From JADLGL01 sp050184415 (GTDB lineage: Bacteria; Pseudomonadota; Alphaproteobacteria; Rhizobiales; Kaistiaceae): a stretch of 64,000 nt of DNA. The stretch is taken from the NCBI GenBank assembly GCA_050184415.1, contig JBFXAJ010000018.1:4233-68232 (forward strand). The letters are read 5' to 3'. The notes under the pieces are model-generated. The model saw only the letters and a program-made list of their open reading frames with translations. It was not told the origin of the DNA and did not search any database. Shown here piece by piece: positions 8,730 through 18,700 of this stretch; the stretch's first letter is position 1, and each line of letters starts with the position of its first letter. Made by a program: the position numbers and the translations under genes.

Positions 8730-9122
8730 CTAGAGACGACGGGCCTGCGTCGCCGTCCCCGCGATGTCACCCCTGACCTCCGCGACTACATCGACGGCGC
8801 GGAGGCGGGTCCTTGAACCTTCATCGGAAATGCCGTGCGCTGCCTTGGCCAGGATATTGGCCGTCGCGGGCATGACCACCAGGATCGCCGGCAGCGCCCG
8901 AAGGTCGATGCTGCGCGGTCCGGTCTTCGCGTCGTCGTCGACCAGGTGCTTCGACAGGCTCGACAGGACCGTCGGCGATGCCAACCGCAACGCGCTGTCG
9001 GACATCAGAACCCTGACATCAAACCCTATGCGGTCGCGCAGCTGCGCGACACGATCGGCCATCTCCGTCACGGCGATGGAACCGGTCATCGCGACGACAA
9101 TGGTGACCTGCGCCTCTACCAT
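8730..9122 (-). pseudogene. HFCD-family flavoprotein, apparently C-terminally truncated
   Basis: The 130-residue product resembles flavin-dependent decarboxylase-type proteins (CoaC/EpiD, HFCD superfamily): MTGSIAVTEMADRV at the start, DVRVLMSDSALRLASP in the middle and MPATANILAKAAHGISDE, which matches the FMN-binding PATAN/AKxAxGI region. Full-length members continue about 50 residues further with a substrate-recognition PAMN-type motif, missing here; instead the frame runs into unrelated residues and stops 13 bases from tRNA-Asn. I read it as a 3'-truncated gene, though a natural short form is possible. ATG 9122 is the start that begins right before the conserved domain. Confidence 0.55.
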
Positions 9123-9242
9123 CGTTCCGCCCGCGGACCGCCTCCCGGAAGAGCATCCGACCTTACCGCCCGTGGCGCCCCGCCGGCACTCCCGCGAGAG
9201 GTGCGGCCGGCGCAAGCCACGGCGGGAGGGCGCAGCCCTCGA

Positions 9243-10259
9243 TCACGCGGCCGTGGCGCGGCGCACCTGGTCTTCGAGGAGGCTCGTGAGCAGGCGGGCG
9301 GAGTCGATCCCCTCCGCCTCGCCCTCATAGTTGAGCTGGAACCGGTGGCGGAGGGTCGGCGCCAGCACCGCTTCGAGATCGTCGAAAGCGACGTTGTACC
9401 GGCCGTCGAGGAGGGCGTGGCCCTTCGCGGCGAGGACCAGCGACTGCGCCCCGCGGGGGCTGAGGCCGAACCGGAAATAGCGGCCCACGGGGGAGTCCGG
9501 GTCGGCGAGATGCGGCTGCGTTGCGACCGCGAAACGGGCGACGGAGCGCTTGACGTGCCACGCGGTCGGCACCTGGCGCACCAGCTTCTGGAGGATGAGA
9601 AGCTGCTCGCCCGAGAGGACCCGCCGCGGCTCCGGCAGCTCGGCATCGACCGTGGCGTCGAGGATGCCGTGGAGGTCATCCTCGTTCGGGAACGACACCA
9701 GGCTCTTGAACAGGAAGCGGTCGATCTGGGCCTCGGGAAGCCTGTAGGTGCCCTCGTTCTCGATCGGGTTCTGGGTCGCCAGCACGAAGAACGGCCGCGG
9801 CAGCGTCATCGTGCGGCCTGCCGCGGTCACCGTCTTCTCCTGCATCGCCTCGAGGAGCGCGGACTGCGTCTTGGGGGTCGCGCGGTTGATCTCGTCCGCA
9901 AGCAGGATCTGCGTGAAGATCGGCCCTTCCTGGAACTGCAGCCGCGACCGGCCGGTTTCGTCCGGCAGCAGCGACATGCCGCCGGTGATGTCGGCCGGCA
10001 TCAGGTCCGGCGTGAACTGCACCCGCGAGAAGGTCAGCCCGGTCGCGATCCCGAGCGTGCGGACGATGAGGGTCTTGCCGACGCCCGGCGCGCCCTCGAG
10101 GAGGACGTGGCCGCCGCAGATCAGCGCGATCAGGAGCTGGTCGACGACCTCGCGCTGGCCGACCACCGATCGCGCGATCTCCTCGCGCGTGGCGCGGAGC
10201 GCGCTCACCAGTTCATCGATCGTTGCCCGGTCGAGCAACGGTGGGCTTTCCTCGGACAT
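9243..10259 (-). CDS. MoxR-family AAA+ ATPase
   Basis: A 338-residue ATPase. Walker A is GAPGVGKT (56-63), Walker B ILLADEINRA, and sensor 1 FFVLATQNPIENEGTYRLPE leads into AQIDRFLF, all diagnostic of MoxR. MoxR proteins act as chaperones that mature or insert cofactors and usually work with VWA-domain partners. Two VWA domains are encoded at 15747-20051 in the same locus; a DUF58 gene, the usual immediate neighbour, is absent. ATG 10259 is preferred over an upstream in-frame start because AGGA precedes it. Likely role: maturation of the neighbouring quinoprotein (inference). Confidence 0.93.
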   Translation of the reverse strand: MSEESPPLLDRATIDELVSALRATREEIARSVVGQREVVDQLLIALICGGHVLLEGAPGVGKTLIVRTLGIATGLTFSRVQFTPDLMPADITGGMSLLPDETGRSRLQFQEGPIFTQILLADEINRATPKTQSALLEAMQEKTVTAAGRTMTLPRPFFVLATQNPIENEGTYRLPEAQIDRFLFKSLVSFPNEDDLHGILDATVDAELPEPRRVLSGEQLLILQKLVRQVPTAWHVKRSVARFAVATQPHLADPDSPVGRYFRFGLSPRGAQSLVLAAKGHALLDGRYNVAFDDLEAVLAPTLRHRFQLNYEGEAEGIDSARLLTSLLEDQVRRATAA

Positions 10260-10319
10260 CGATATTCCTGTTGCTTGGGATCGTGATCCTGACACGCCGC
10301 AGCGGCGCCGTTCGTCATC

Positions 10320-11123
10320 CTATCGCATCGGCGCGACGTCTTTCTCGGTCACGATCCCGAAACTGTTGCCGAAGGCGTTGCGGACATAGGTCCCCACGGC
10401 GGCAATGTCGCTCCGGCTGAGGTTCGGGAAGGCCGGCATGAACGTGCCGCCATAGACGATCTGCCCGATGAGACCCGCCGCGTTGGCGAGGCTCGACATC
10501 CCCGCCAAGGTCGGTCCCGCGCCGCCCTGCCCCTGGGCGCCATGGCAGCCGGCGCAATTCCGGTCATAGAGCGGCTGGCCGGCATCCATCAGCGCGGCAA
10601 GGTCCGGCGCACCGTCGCCGGCGTCAGCCGCGGCGGCCGCGATGACCTGGCCGCGGATCTCGCCATCCGGATTGGCAGCGGTGGCGATGGACACGTACCA
10701 CTGGCCGACCGCCAGCTGCTCGGCCTGCTCAGCCGTCAGGGCCGCAGTGCCCTCCAGCGGGCTCGTCAGCTCCGCGCCCTCGGCGGCAAGGCCGAGGACG
10801 GCTTCGGCCGTCGCGTTAGCTTCCGCCGGACCATGGAAGGCGGCGGCCGTCGCCGGGCCCGTGAGGCCATCGAACTCGACCGTCCAGGTAATCGTACCGG
10901 TCGCCGCGTCGAACGCGATCCACGCCGTCCCCACGCCCTCGACCGCCAGCGCCTGCACGACGTTCGCGGCGCTCAACTCGGCGAAATGCGTGGCCGCCGC
11001 AGCCGCGACCAGGGGATCGGCAGTCGCCTGTTCGGTGGGCATTTCCTGGGCCGCGACGCCCGCGGCCGTCACCATCGTGAACGAACAGACAGCCCAGAAG
11101 GCCCCGGTCTTTCCAGCACGCAT
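10320..11123 (-). CDS. Periplasmic CHRD-domain/cytochrome c fusion protein
   Basis: A 267-residue exported protein with a signal peptide ending near GVAAQ. The first part is a CHRD-like domain (AAAFHGPAEANATAEAVLGL, then GQWYVSIATAANPDGEIRGQ). The C-terminal third is a class I cytochrome c: heme site CAGCH, with GGTFMPAFPNLS giving a plausible Met ligand and DIAAVGTYVRNAFGN the last helix. The gene is divergent from the PQQ dehydrogenase gene with about 250 bp between starts, so it is a good candidate electron acceptor for that enzyme. The CHRD module's function is unknown. Confidence 0.85.
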   Translation of the reverse strand: MRAGKTGAFWAVCSFTMVTAAGVAAQEMPTEQATADPLVAAAAATHFAELSAANVVQALAVEGVGTAWIAFDAATGTITWTVEFDGLTGPATAAAFHGPAEANATAEAVLGLAAEGAELTSPLEGTAALTAEQAEQLAVGQWYVSIATAANPDGEIRGQVIAAAAADAGDGAPDLAALMDAGQPLYDRNCAGCHGAQGQGGAGPTLAGMSSLANAAGLIGQIVYGGTFMPAFPNLSRSDIAAVGTYVRNAFGNSFGIVTEKDVAPMR

Positions 11124-11373
11124 TGCCCACTTCTCCTCGACGCCCCGGCGTGTCGCCGCGGACCTGCCATACCGGCCCTACAAAATATTACTCGCAAACT
11201 CAACTATCGACAAAAGCTGTATCTGAGAGTCATGTTGCGCCCGTTCGAGGGAGCCGTCGCGAGACGAAGGAGGGAGGCGTTGGAGGGCGCCATCCGTCCG
11301 CGCGTGCCACCCACCGGAGACAGCCGGCCGCGCAGCCGCGGCGGAAAACATGGAAAGACAAGGGAGGTTGAGA

Positions 11374-13191
11374 ATGCGATTCAAGCTAAAGCATGCCGCG
11401 TCCGCGGTCGTGCTGGCGTCGGCGGGCCTGGCCGTGGCCACGGCGACGGTGCTCGCCCAGGACGCGCCGCTGCGCCCCGGGCAGTTCACGCTCGACGCCT
11501 ACAATCCGGTGACGAACGAGATGCTGCTCGATCCGCCGGCCGAAGACTGGCTGATGATGCGCGGCAACTATTCCAATTGGGGCTACAGCGAGCTCGACCA
11601 GATCAACCGCGACAACGTCGCCGGCCTCCAGCTCGTCTGGACCCGCGGCATGCCCGAAGGCGCCAACCAGGGTGCGCCGCTGGTCCATGACGGCATCATG
11701 TTCCTGCCCGCGCCGTGGGGCACGGTGCAGGCGATCAATGCCGCGACGGGCGACCTCATCTGGGAGTTCAGCACCGGCGGGGCGCAGACGGTCGACACCA
11801 CGGCCGGCCCGCTCTTCAACAGCCTCGTGGACCGCCACCGCAGCATCTTCCTCTGGGAAGACAAGGTGATCACGACCACCTACGACAACCACATCGTGGC
11901 GCTCGATGCCCGCAACGGCCAGGTGGTGTGGGACGTCGACCGAGGCGATCTCGGCCAGGTCGCAAGCTCCAACGGCCCGATCGTCGTCAACGGCGTGGTC
12001 GTCACCGGCTCGACCTGCCAGTTCGCCGGCTTCGGCTGCTACGTCACCGGTCACGACGTGACCAATGGCGAGGAGCTGTGGCGCAACGAGTTCATCCCGC
12101 GTCCGGGCGAGCCGGGCGACGAGACCTGGGGCGGCACGCCCTTCGAGAGCCGCTGGTGCACCGGCGCGTGGGGCCAGATCGCTTACGATCCGGACCTCAA
12201 CCTCGTCTATTACGGCTCGACCGGCATCTGTCCGGCGGCCGAGTTCCAGCGCAACCAGGTCGGCGAGGACGTCACGCTCGCCGGCACCAACACCCGCTTC
12301 GCGGTCCGTCCCGACACCGGGGAGATCATCTGGTCGCACCAGATCATCCCGAACGACAATTGGGACCAGGAATGCACGTTCGACATGTTCCTGATCGACA
12401 CGGCGATCAACCCCAACCCTGACGCCCAGGGCATGATGGCGGTTGGCGACGTGACGGGCGAGACGCGTCGGAGCCTCATCGGCATGCCGTGCAAGAACCC
12501 CGTCTGGTGGGCCTTCGACGCCGAGAACGGCGAGTTCTTCTACGCCAAGGCGACCTGGGACGGAGCCCAGAACATCATCGCGTCGATCGACGGCGAAGGC
12601 GTGCCGACGATGAACCGCGAAACCGTCCTCGACGATCCGGGCGAAGAGATCTTCTTCTGCACGAGCTTCACCGGCGGCCGCGACTGGCCGAGCGGGGCCT
12701 ACGACCCGACGCGGAACACGATGTTCATGCCGACGACGGACAACTGCACCTATCTCTCGGCCCGCATGGACCGCGAGCCGGCGCCGAACTTCGTCTACAA
12801 CACGGCGGCGCGGGTTGTGACCAACCCGGCCAAGGACAACCCGGACATGACCGGGCGCATCGACGCCATCAATGCCGAGACCGGCGACACGGCGTGGACC
12901 TGGGAGACCCGGGCCCGCACCTACGCGCCGCTCCTCGCCACGGCCGGCAGCCTCGTCTTCAACTCGGGTGCCGACCGCTACTTCCGTGCGCACGATTCCG
13001 ACACCGGCGACCTGCTCTGGCAGACCCGCCTCGGCTCGCGCGGCTCGGGCTACACCGTGACGTTCTCGGTCGACGGCCGCCAGTACATCGCGACCCTTGC
13101 CGGCACCACGCTCGGCGGCGCCGCGGTGACGCCGGAGATCGACGACACCAACGGCTTCAACATGATCTACGTGTTCGCCCTGCCGGAATGA
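11374..13191 (+). CDS. PQQ-dependent dehydrogenase (quinoprotein alcohol dehydrogenase family)
   Basis: A 605-residue periplasmic eight-bladed propeller enzyme with a signal peptide ending near TVLAQ. Blade (W-motif) sequences recur, for example AINAATGDLIWEF, ALDARNGQVVWDV and AINAETGDTAWTWE. By analogy with methanol dehydrogenases the catalytic Asp is Asp331 in NWDQE. Two residues on, where lanthanide enzymes have Asp and calcium enzymes Ala/Ser/Thr, this protein has Glu333. The vicinal Cys-Cys of methanol dehydrogenases was not seen; CQFAGFGC is there instead. Start ATG 11374 follows GGGAGG. The substrate is probably an alcohol but not certain. Confidence 0.88.
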   Translation: MRFKLKHAASAVVLASAGLAVATATVLAQDAPLRPGQFTLDAYNPVTNEMLLDPPAEDWLMMRGNYSNWGYSELDQINRDNVAGLQLVWTRGMPEGANQGAPLVHDGIMFLPAPWGTVQAINAATGDLIWEFSTGGAQTVDTTAGPLFNSLVDRHRSIFLWEDKVITTTYDNHIVALDARNGQVVWDVDRGDLGQVASSNGPIVVNGVVVTGSTCQFAGFGCYVTGHDVTNGEELWRNEFIPRPGEPGDETWGGTPFESRWCTGAWGQIAYDPDLNLVYYGSTGICPAAEFQRNQVGEDVTLAGTNTRFAVRPDTGEIIWSHQIIPNDNWDQECTFDMFLIDTAINPNPDAQGMMAVGDVTGETRRSLIGMPCKNPVWWAFDAENGEFFYAKATWDGAQNIIASIDGEGVPTMNRETVLDDPGEEIFFCTSFTGGRDWPSGAYDPTRNTMFMPTTDNCTYLSARMDREPAPNFVYNTAARVVTNPAKDNPDMTGRIDAINAETGDTAWTWETRARTYAPLLATAGSLVFNSGADRYFRAHDSDTGDLLWQTRLGSRGSGYTVTFSVDGRQYIATLAGTTLGGAAVTPEIDDTNGFNMIYVFALPE

Positions 13192-13219
13192 TCCGGCTCG
13201 GCTGAAGAGACAGCACGTC

Positions 13220-13244
13220 CCGGCCCGGGCTCCCCCCGGGCCGG
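13220..13244 (+). other. Intercistronic hairpin after PQQ dehydrogenase
   Basis: Perfect 10-bp arms CCGGCCCGGG and CCCGGGCCGG around a 5-base loop, about 28 bases after the stop. There is no T tract, so it is more likely an RNA-stabilising or attenuating structure that sets expression of the dehydrogenase above that of the downstream genes than a full terminator. Confidence 0.6.
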
Positions 13245-13262
13245 TAGTTCTCGGCCAAGGGG

Positions 13263-14141
13263 ATGGCGTCCGGGATGGTCCATCGCAATCGGCGGCGCAA
13301 GGCCGCTCATACCGCCGCAATGCTGGCGCTCGTCGCGACGCTGGCGGCTCTTCCGGTGCATGCCCAGAACCTTCGCGAGCTTGGCGTCTCCGACGACGAG
13401 ATCAGGAACCAGCGCCGGGTAACCGGCAACAGCATCACGTTCTGCGTCAATTCCGGCTCCCTGCTTGCGCCGTTCGAACGGGAGCTTGCGGCGGAGATCG
13501 CGAGCGCTCTTCTCCTCGAATACGAGATCTTCGAGGTCGTCACCGAACCGCCGACGGCGCCCTATGACTTCCGCCTCATGCTCGACGATGTGTCGATCTT
13601 CCGGTTGCTGGCGCGCTCCTGCGACGCCATCATGGGCTACACGCTCCTGACCAACTATCCGGACTGGATCAGGCCCGGCCCGGTCTACCTCACGACCGAA
13701 GCCGTTCTGGTCGCAAGGTCCGGGGAGTTCGGCACTTTCGGGGAACTGCCCCCGACTTCGACGATCGGCACCCGTACCATGTCGCTCTCCGACAACTACC
13801 TCACGGCCTATCTGCGCACGCTGCCGGAAAGCCGGCGCCCCGGCCGCAACACCTATCTCACCAACCTTCAGATCATGGAGCGGCTGGCCGACCGGAGCGT
13901 CGATGCGGCGCTGGTCTGGGCGCCCGCCCTCTACGCCTATGAGGCCGCCCACGACGCCGCCGGCGCCTTCGAAATCCTCCCCGGCGTGCCGTTCGGCGCC
14001 GAGCCTACGCAGTTCGTGCTGGCGGTGCGGCCGCAGGAGCAGTTCATCGAGCTGTCGCTGTCGCAGGCCGTCCAGGCGCTGACCGCCAGCGGCACCATCG
14101 AGCGGCTCGCGATCGAGCACGGGCTGGTGCCGGCTCCATGA
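13263..14141 (+). CDS. XoxJ/MxaJ-like periplasmic binding protein associated with quinoprotein dehydrogenase
   Basis: A 292-residue exported protein: basic start, hydrophobic stretch AAMLALVATLAALPVHAQ, then a family 3 solute-binding fold (NSITFCVNSGSLLAPFERELAAEIAS, SCDAIMGYTLLTNYPDWIRPGPVY, RLADRSVDAALVWAPALYAY). Proteins of this type are encoded next to methanol-type quinoproteins and are thought to help activate them rather than import a solute. Position directly after the PQQ dehydrogenase supports that role. ATG 13263 follows AAGGGG; ATG 13275 is an alternative. Confidence 0.8.
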   Translation: MASGMVHRNRRRKAAHTAAMLALVATLAALPVHAQNLRELGVSDDEIRNQRRVTGNSITFCVNSGSLLAPFERELAAEIASALLLEYEIFEVVTEPPTAPYDFRLMLDDVSIFRLLARSCDAIMGYTLLTNYPDWIRPGPVYLTTEAVLVARSGEFGTFGELPPTSTIGTRTMSLSDNYLTAYLRTLPESRRPGRNTYLTNLQIMERLADRSVDAALVWAPALYAYEAAHDAAGAFEILPGVPFGAEPTQFVLAVRPQEQFIELSLSQAVQALTASGTIERLAIEHGLVPAP

Positions 14142-14175
14142 GGATGTCGCCCGACGACCGCGGGGCCAGCGGCTC

Positions 14176-15750
14176 GTGACCCTCGTTGCAGCGCCCGACG
14201 AACGGGCCGATACCGGATTCTCCGAGGTGCAGCGCAGCCTCGCGGCGGCGCGCCGGCGGCGGCTCTCGTACGCATTGGCCGACGCCGCCCTTCTTGGCGC
14301 GGCCGTTGCCCTCGGGGTCTATTCCGCCCTCGCCCTCCTGCAGCTCGCGGTGGGATCGGCGACGCCGGTCGCATTCTCCCTCATCCCTCCCTTTCCGGGC
14401 ATCGAAGGCCTCGCCGGCAGCCAGCTCGCGCGCTTTGCCTCGGTGGCCATCGCAGCCGGCATTGTCGCCTTCATCATCCGTGCCGCGGTCGCCAGCACGA
14501 AGGTCCCGTCGGTCACGGCGATGGCCCGCGCCGCCGACCGGATCCTCGGCACCAGGGAGCGCATCGCGACGGCGACTGAGCTCAAGGCTCGGCCGCGGCC
14601 CCAGCTATCCTCGATCGCCCGGGTGCTCGTGGACGATTTCGACCGCACCCAGGGGCCGCTCGACGTCCGCCGGCTGGTTGCAGCGACGATCCCGGCCTGG
14701 CTCCCGATCGGCGTGGCGCTCCTCGCCGCGGTCGCGGTCGGACTGACGGCGATATCCGAGGACCCGGAGACCGCTCCGCCGGCGCCGGCCGTCGAGCGCG
14801 CCGAGATTGCGGCCGTCGCGCCGGAAACCGGCGAGGACATCGTCGAGATCGCCGAGCTGATCGCGGCCGATGCCGAGCGCCGCGACGACCCCTATCTCCG
14901 CGCCCTCGCCCGCGAGCTCGACGCGCTGGGCGCGGCGATCGAGGCCAACCCCGAATTCGACCGCGCGCTCGCGACCCGGGAGCTCGCGCGGCTCCTGCCG
15001 CTCGCCGACGACGCCTATGCCCGCACCGGCGTCGCCGAAGGCGTCCCGGAGAACCTTGCCCGCCTCGTCGCGGACGCGATGGCGGACGTCGCCGGTATGC
15101 CGCGCCCGGCCCTGCTGGCACCGGCGGAGGAGGGCGGCGGCGGGAACGCCGGCGGCGGTGCCGAGGGACCGGCCGCCGGAGCCGGAACGCCAACGCCCGA
15201 GATCGACCTCGCGGCCGTCGGGTTCGACGATGTCACGGACCGCATCCCGCGGAACCTGCCGGACTTCCCCGACAACGTGCTCGGAGCGCCGATGCCGGGC
15301 CAGATCGGTCCCGCCGAGGAGCTGGACTATGCCGCGCAGGGCCGGATCGAGGGCGCGCCGCAGGCTGGCCCCGAAGCCGCGAACAACCCCGCCGAAGCAC
15401 CGGGCGGCGCTGCCCCGGCCGGGGCGGCGGCCAATGCCGGCGATGCCGCCGGCGACGCGGCAGGCGAAGGCGTGCAACCGCTCCAGGATGGGACGGTCAC
15501 GCGGTTCGAAGACCTTCCCGCCCCCGGCGACGCGATGGCCCTCCCCGAAGCCGCCGACGGCAACGGGCGGCGCATCCGGCTCGACGCGCCGCCGGATGCC
15601 GCGGCGATCGCGCTCGCGGCCGGCACGCGCACCGATGGCGCCGGCTGGCTGCACCTCCCCGAGAGCGCGGTCGCCCGGCCGCTGCTGCCGCTGGCCGCCC
15701 GCGACATGCTGCGCGGCTATTTCACCGCCGCCGGGCGGGAGACCCCATGA
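14176..15750 (+). CDS. Membrane protein with Ala/Gly-rich tail, partner of double-VWA protein
   Basis: A 524-residue protein with a GTG start 35 bases after the XoxJ-like gene. Three hydrophobic helices lie near residues 30-56, 83-105 and 170-195, followed by a long soluble region with acidic helices and a Gly/Ala/Pro-rich linker (about 315-460). It resembles DUF4175-type membrane proteins that accompany MoxR/VWA genes, but I cannot assign it firmly. The TGA overlaps the ATG of the next gene (15747-15750), so the two are translationally coupled and probably work together. Confidence 0.7.
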   Translation: MTLVAAPDERADTGFSEVQRSLAAARRRRLSYALADAALLGAAVALGVYSALALLQLAVGSATPVAFSLIPPFPGIEGLAGSQLARFASVAIAAGIVAFIIRAAVASTKVPSVTAMARAADRILGTRERIATATELKARPRPQLSSIARVLVDDFDRTQGPLDVRRLVAATIPAWLPIGVALLAAVAVGLTAISEDPETAPPAPAVERAEIAAVAPETGEDIVEIAELIAADAERRDDPYLRALARELDALGAAIEANPEFDRALATRELARLLPLADDAYARTGVAEGVPENLARLVADAMADVAGMPRPALLAPAEEGGGGNAGGGAEGPAAGAGTPTPEIDLAAVGFDDVTDRIPRNLPDFPDNVLGAPMPGQIGPAEELDYAAQGRIEGAPQAGPEAANNPAEAPGGAAPAGAAANAGDAAGDAAGEGVQPLQDGTVTRFEDLPAPGDAMALPEAADGNGRRIRLDAPPDAAAIALAAGTRTDGAGWLHLPESAVARPLLPLAARDMLRGYFTAAGRETP

Positions 15751-18700
15751 GCTTCGGCGCCCCGCTCTGGCTCCTGGCCGGCGCCATCGTCCTCGTCGTC
15801 ATCCTGCTCCATGCCCGCCGGCGCCGCGCGGTCGTCGTGCCGAGCCTCCAGATCTGGCGGCTCATCGATGCCGCGCCGGTCCGGCGCGCAAGACTCCGCT
15901 GGCCGCCGGCGAGCCTTCTCCTCTGGCTGCAGATCGCAATCATCTTCCTCGCCGCCCTCGCGCTGGCGCAGCCACGGGTCGGCGGCGGCGCGGTCCCCGA
16001 CCACATCGTCTACGTGCTCGACGCGTCCGGGAGCATGCGCGCGTCCGACGGCGGTTCGGAACGCTTTGCCGAGGCGCGCCGCGCGCTCCTGGCGGACATC
16101 CGCTCGCTGCCGACCGGGACGCGCTTCTCGGTCGTGATCGCCTCCGGCCGGCCGCACATCGCCGTCGCCCGCCAGGTCGATCCGCGCGGCGCCGAGCCGA
16201 TCCTCGAACGCCTCCAGGCGAACGACGCGGCGCCGACCTGGCCCGGCGTCGCGGGGGCGATCGCGCCCCTCCTCCGCGAGGAGGAGGAGGCACAACTCGT
16301 CCTGATCACCGACGGCGCGGACGGAACGGCCGAATCGGCCCTGGCCGGCCTCGAAGGCGCCAGCCTCCGCGAGATCATCGTCGGCACCGGCCGCATCGCC
16401 AACGCGGCGCTCGTCGCCGACATCGTCGCCGACGCGTCGGACCCGGATCTCTGGCACATCGACGGTCGCGTCCTCATGTCCGGCGGCGCGGCGCCCGAAG
16501 CGCTCGCCGTCCGGTTCCGTCCCGACGGGTCCGACCGCTTCCTCGACTGGGACACGATTCCGGTCCCGCCGCCAGCCGCGGACGGGCCCGACGGCGAACG
16601 CCCGTTCTCGGCCGTGCTCGAACTGCCGGGACCGGGCGTCCTCGTCGTGGAGCTGCCGCCGGACGGCGCGCTCAACGACAACGCGTTCCATGCCGTCCTC
16701 GCGCCGGAGCGGCAGGCGCGCGTGCTCATCCTCGGCGATGCGCCGGACCTCGTCCGCGCGTTCCAGGCCGTCCCTCATGTGGAAGTCCTCGCCGCCGGCG
16801 CGCTTCCCGCCGACGACGAGCTCTACGACCTCGTGGTCGTCGCCGACGTTGCGGTCGCAAGGCGGCCCGAGACGAACGTGCTGTGGCTGGCGCGCGGCGG
16901 CCTTGCGGCCGACGGTCCGCCTCCCGCCGTCGATGACCCGACGATCACCGGCTGGGACGAGGAGCACCCGCTCTCGCTCGACGTCGCCTGGTGGGACGCA
17001 GGCCTGCCGCTGGCCTTCGCCGTGCCGCGTCTCGAAGGGGCGACGGTGCTCGCGGAAGCGTCGGGCATGCCGCTCGTCCAGGCGCGGACGACCCCCCACG
17101 GCCGAGAGGTCCGGCTCGCCGCCGCGCTCGACGGCTCGCCATGGATCGCCCAGCCGGGCTTCCCGCTCTTCGTGTCGAACCTCGTGGACTGGCTTCGCGT
17201 CCCGCGCGGCCCCGTCGCCGCTCGGATGTGTACGGCGGGCGAACCGTGCCCAATCGAGCCGCGGCTCCTGTCCGGCGTGGTCACCCGTGCCGGCACGGAA
17301 GCCTGGCGGGCGCCCGCGGCCGCGTGGCTTTCGGACGGCGTGGAAGACACCTTCGTCCCGGAGCATACCGGCCTCCATGAACTGACCGTCGGCGCGGCCC
17401 GGACGGTGATCGCGGTGAACGGCGCCAATGCCGTCGAGCAGCTCGGCGACGGCACCGCCGCGCGCCTTCCCGCACCGTCGGGCGGCGGCGGCCTCGACCT
17501 CGCGCCGTGGCTCCTCAGCCTCGCCCTCGTGGCGCTGGTGGTCGAGATCATCCTCGCCCGCCGCGCCGCCGCCCTGCGCCAGGCCTCGGCCGACCCGCGC
17601 ACAAGGCGGCGCCAGAGCGTCCAGCTCGCGCTGCGGGTGGTCGCGGTGCTGCTGGTGCTCGCCGCGATCCTGCAGCTCCCCCTGCCCGAACAGCAGGCGG
17701 CCGAGAATCGCGTGGTCCTGCTCGGGCCGGAGGCGGGAACAGCGGCGGCGGAGGCCCTGGCGATGGCCGGCGCCGGCATCGTGACGGCCGAGCCTACGGC
17801 CATCCTCCGCGACATCGGCGCCGCCGATCCCGGGCCCGTCCCGCCGGCCGAAGGCACAACGACCGACCCGGCGGAGCCGCTCCGGCTCGCCGCCGCGATG
17901 CTCCCCGGCAACGCCGCCGGCCGCATCGTCCTCGCCGGCTGGGACGGCGACACGGCCGGCCGCGCCAGTGCCGCGCTCGCGGACCTTGCCCCGGGCGTCA
18001 CGATCGACGTCGTGCCGCTGCCGGCGATGCCGGCGGCGGAGGTGCTGGTCGAGACGATCACCGCGCCGGACGCCGCCCGCGCCGGCGACGACCTCCCGGT
18101 CGCCGCGGTGATCCTCGCTGGACGCGATGGTCCGGCGACCGTGACGGTGCTGCGCGACGGCGAGACGGTGGTGCGGACCGATGTCGATCTCCGCGCCGGC
18201 CGGAACGTCATCGATGCAGTGGTGCCGGCGGGGACGGCGACCGGCGAGATCCTCGTCGAGTTCGAGGTCGCGTCGGCCGCGGACATCGAGCCCGGCAACA
18301 ACCGCGACGGAAGGCTCGTCCCGGTGAGCGCCGCCTCCTCGGTGCTGATCGTCACGCCGACGCCCGACTGGGGCGAGTTCCTGGCGGACGCGCTCGCCGT
18401 CCAGGACGTGACCGCGACCGTCGCCACGCCCGACCGCGCGCCGTTCTACATGCGCGACTGGCTGGCCTACGACGTCGTGGTGATGCTGAACGTGCCCGCG
18501 ATCGACCTCACCACCATGCAGCAGGAGCAGATCCGCGACTATGTCGGCATCCACGGCCGCGGCCTCCTCCTCCTCGGCGGCGAGTATGCCTTCGGCCCCG
18601 GCGGCTACTACCAGACCCCGCTCGAAGAGGTGTCGCCGCTCTCGAGCCGCGTCCCCCGCGAGGCGCCGGTGGCGGCGTTGGGCTTCGTGCTCGACCGCTC

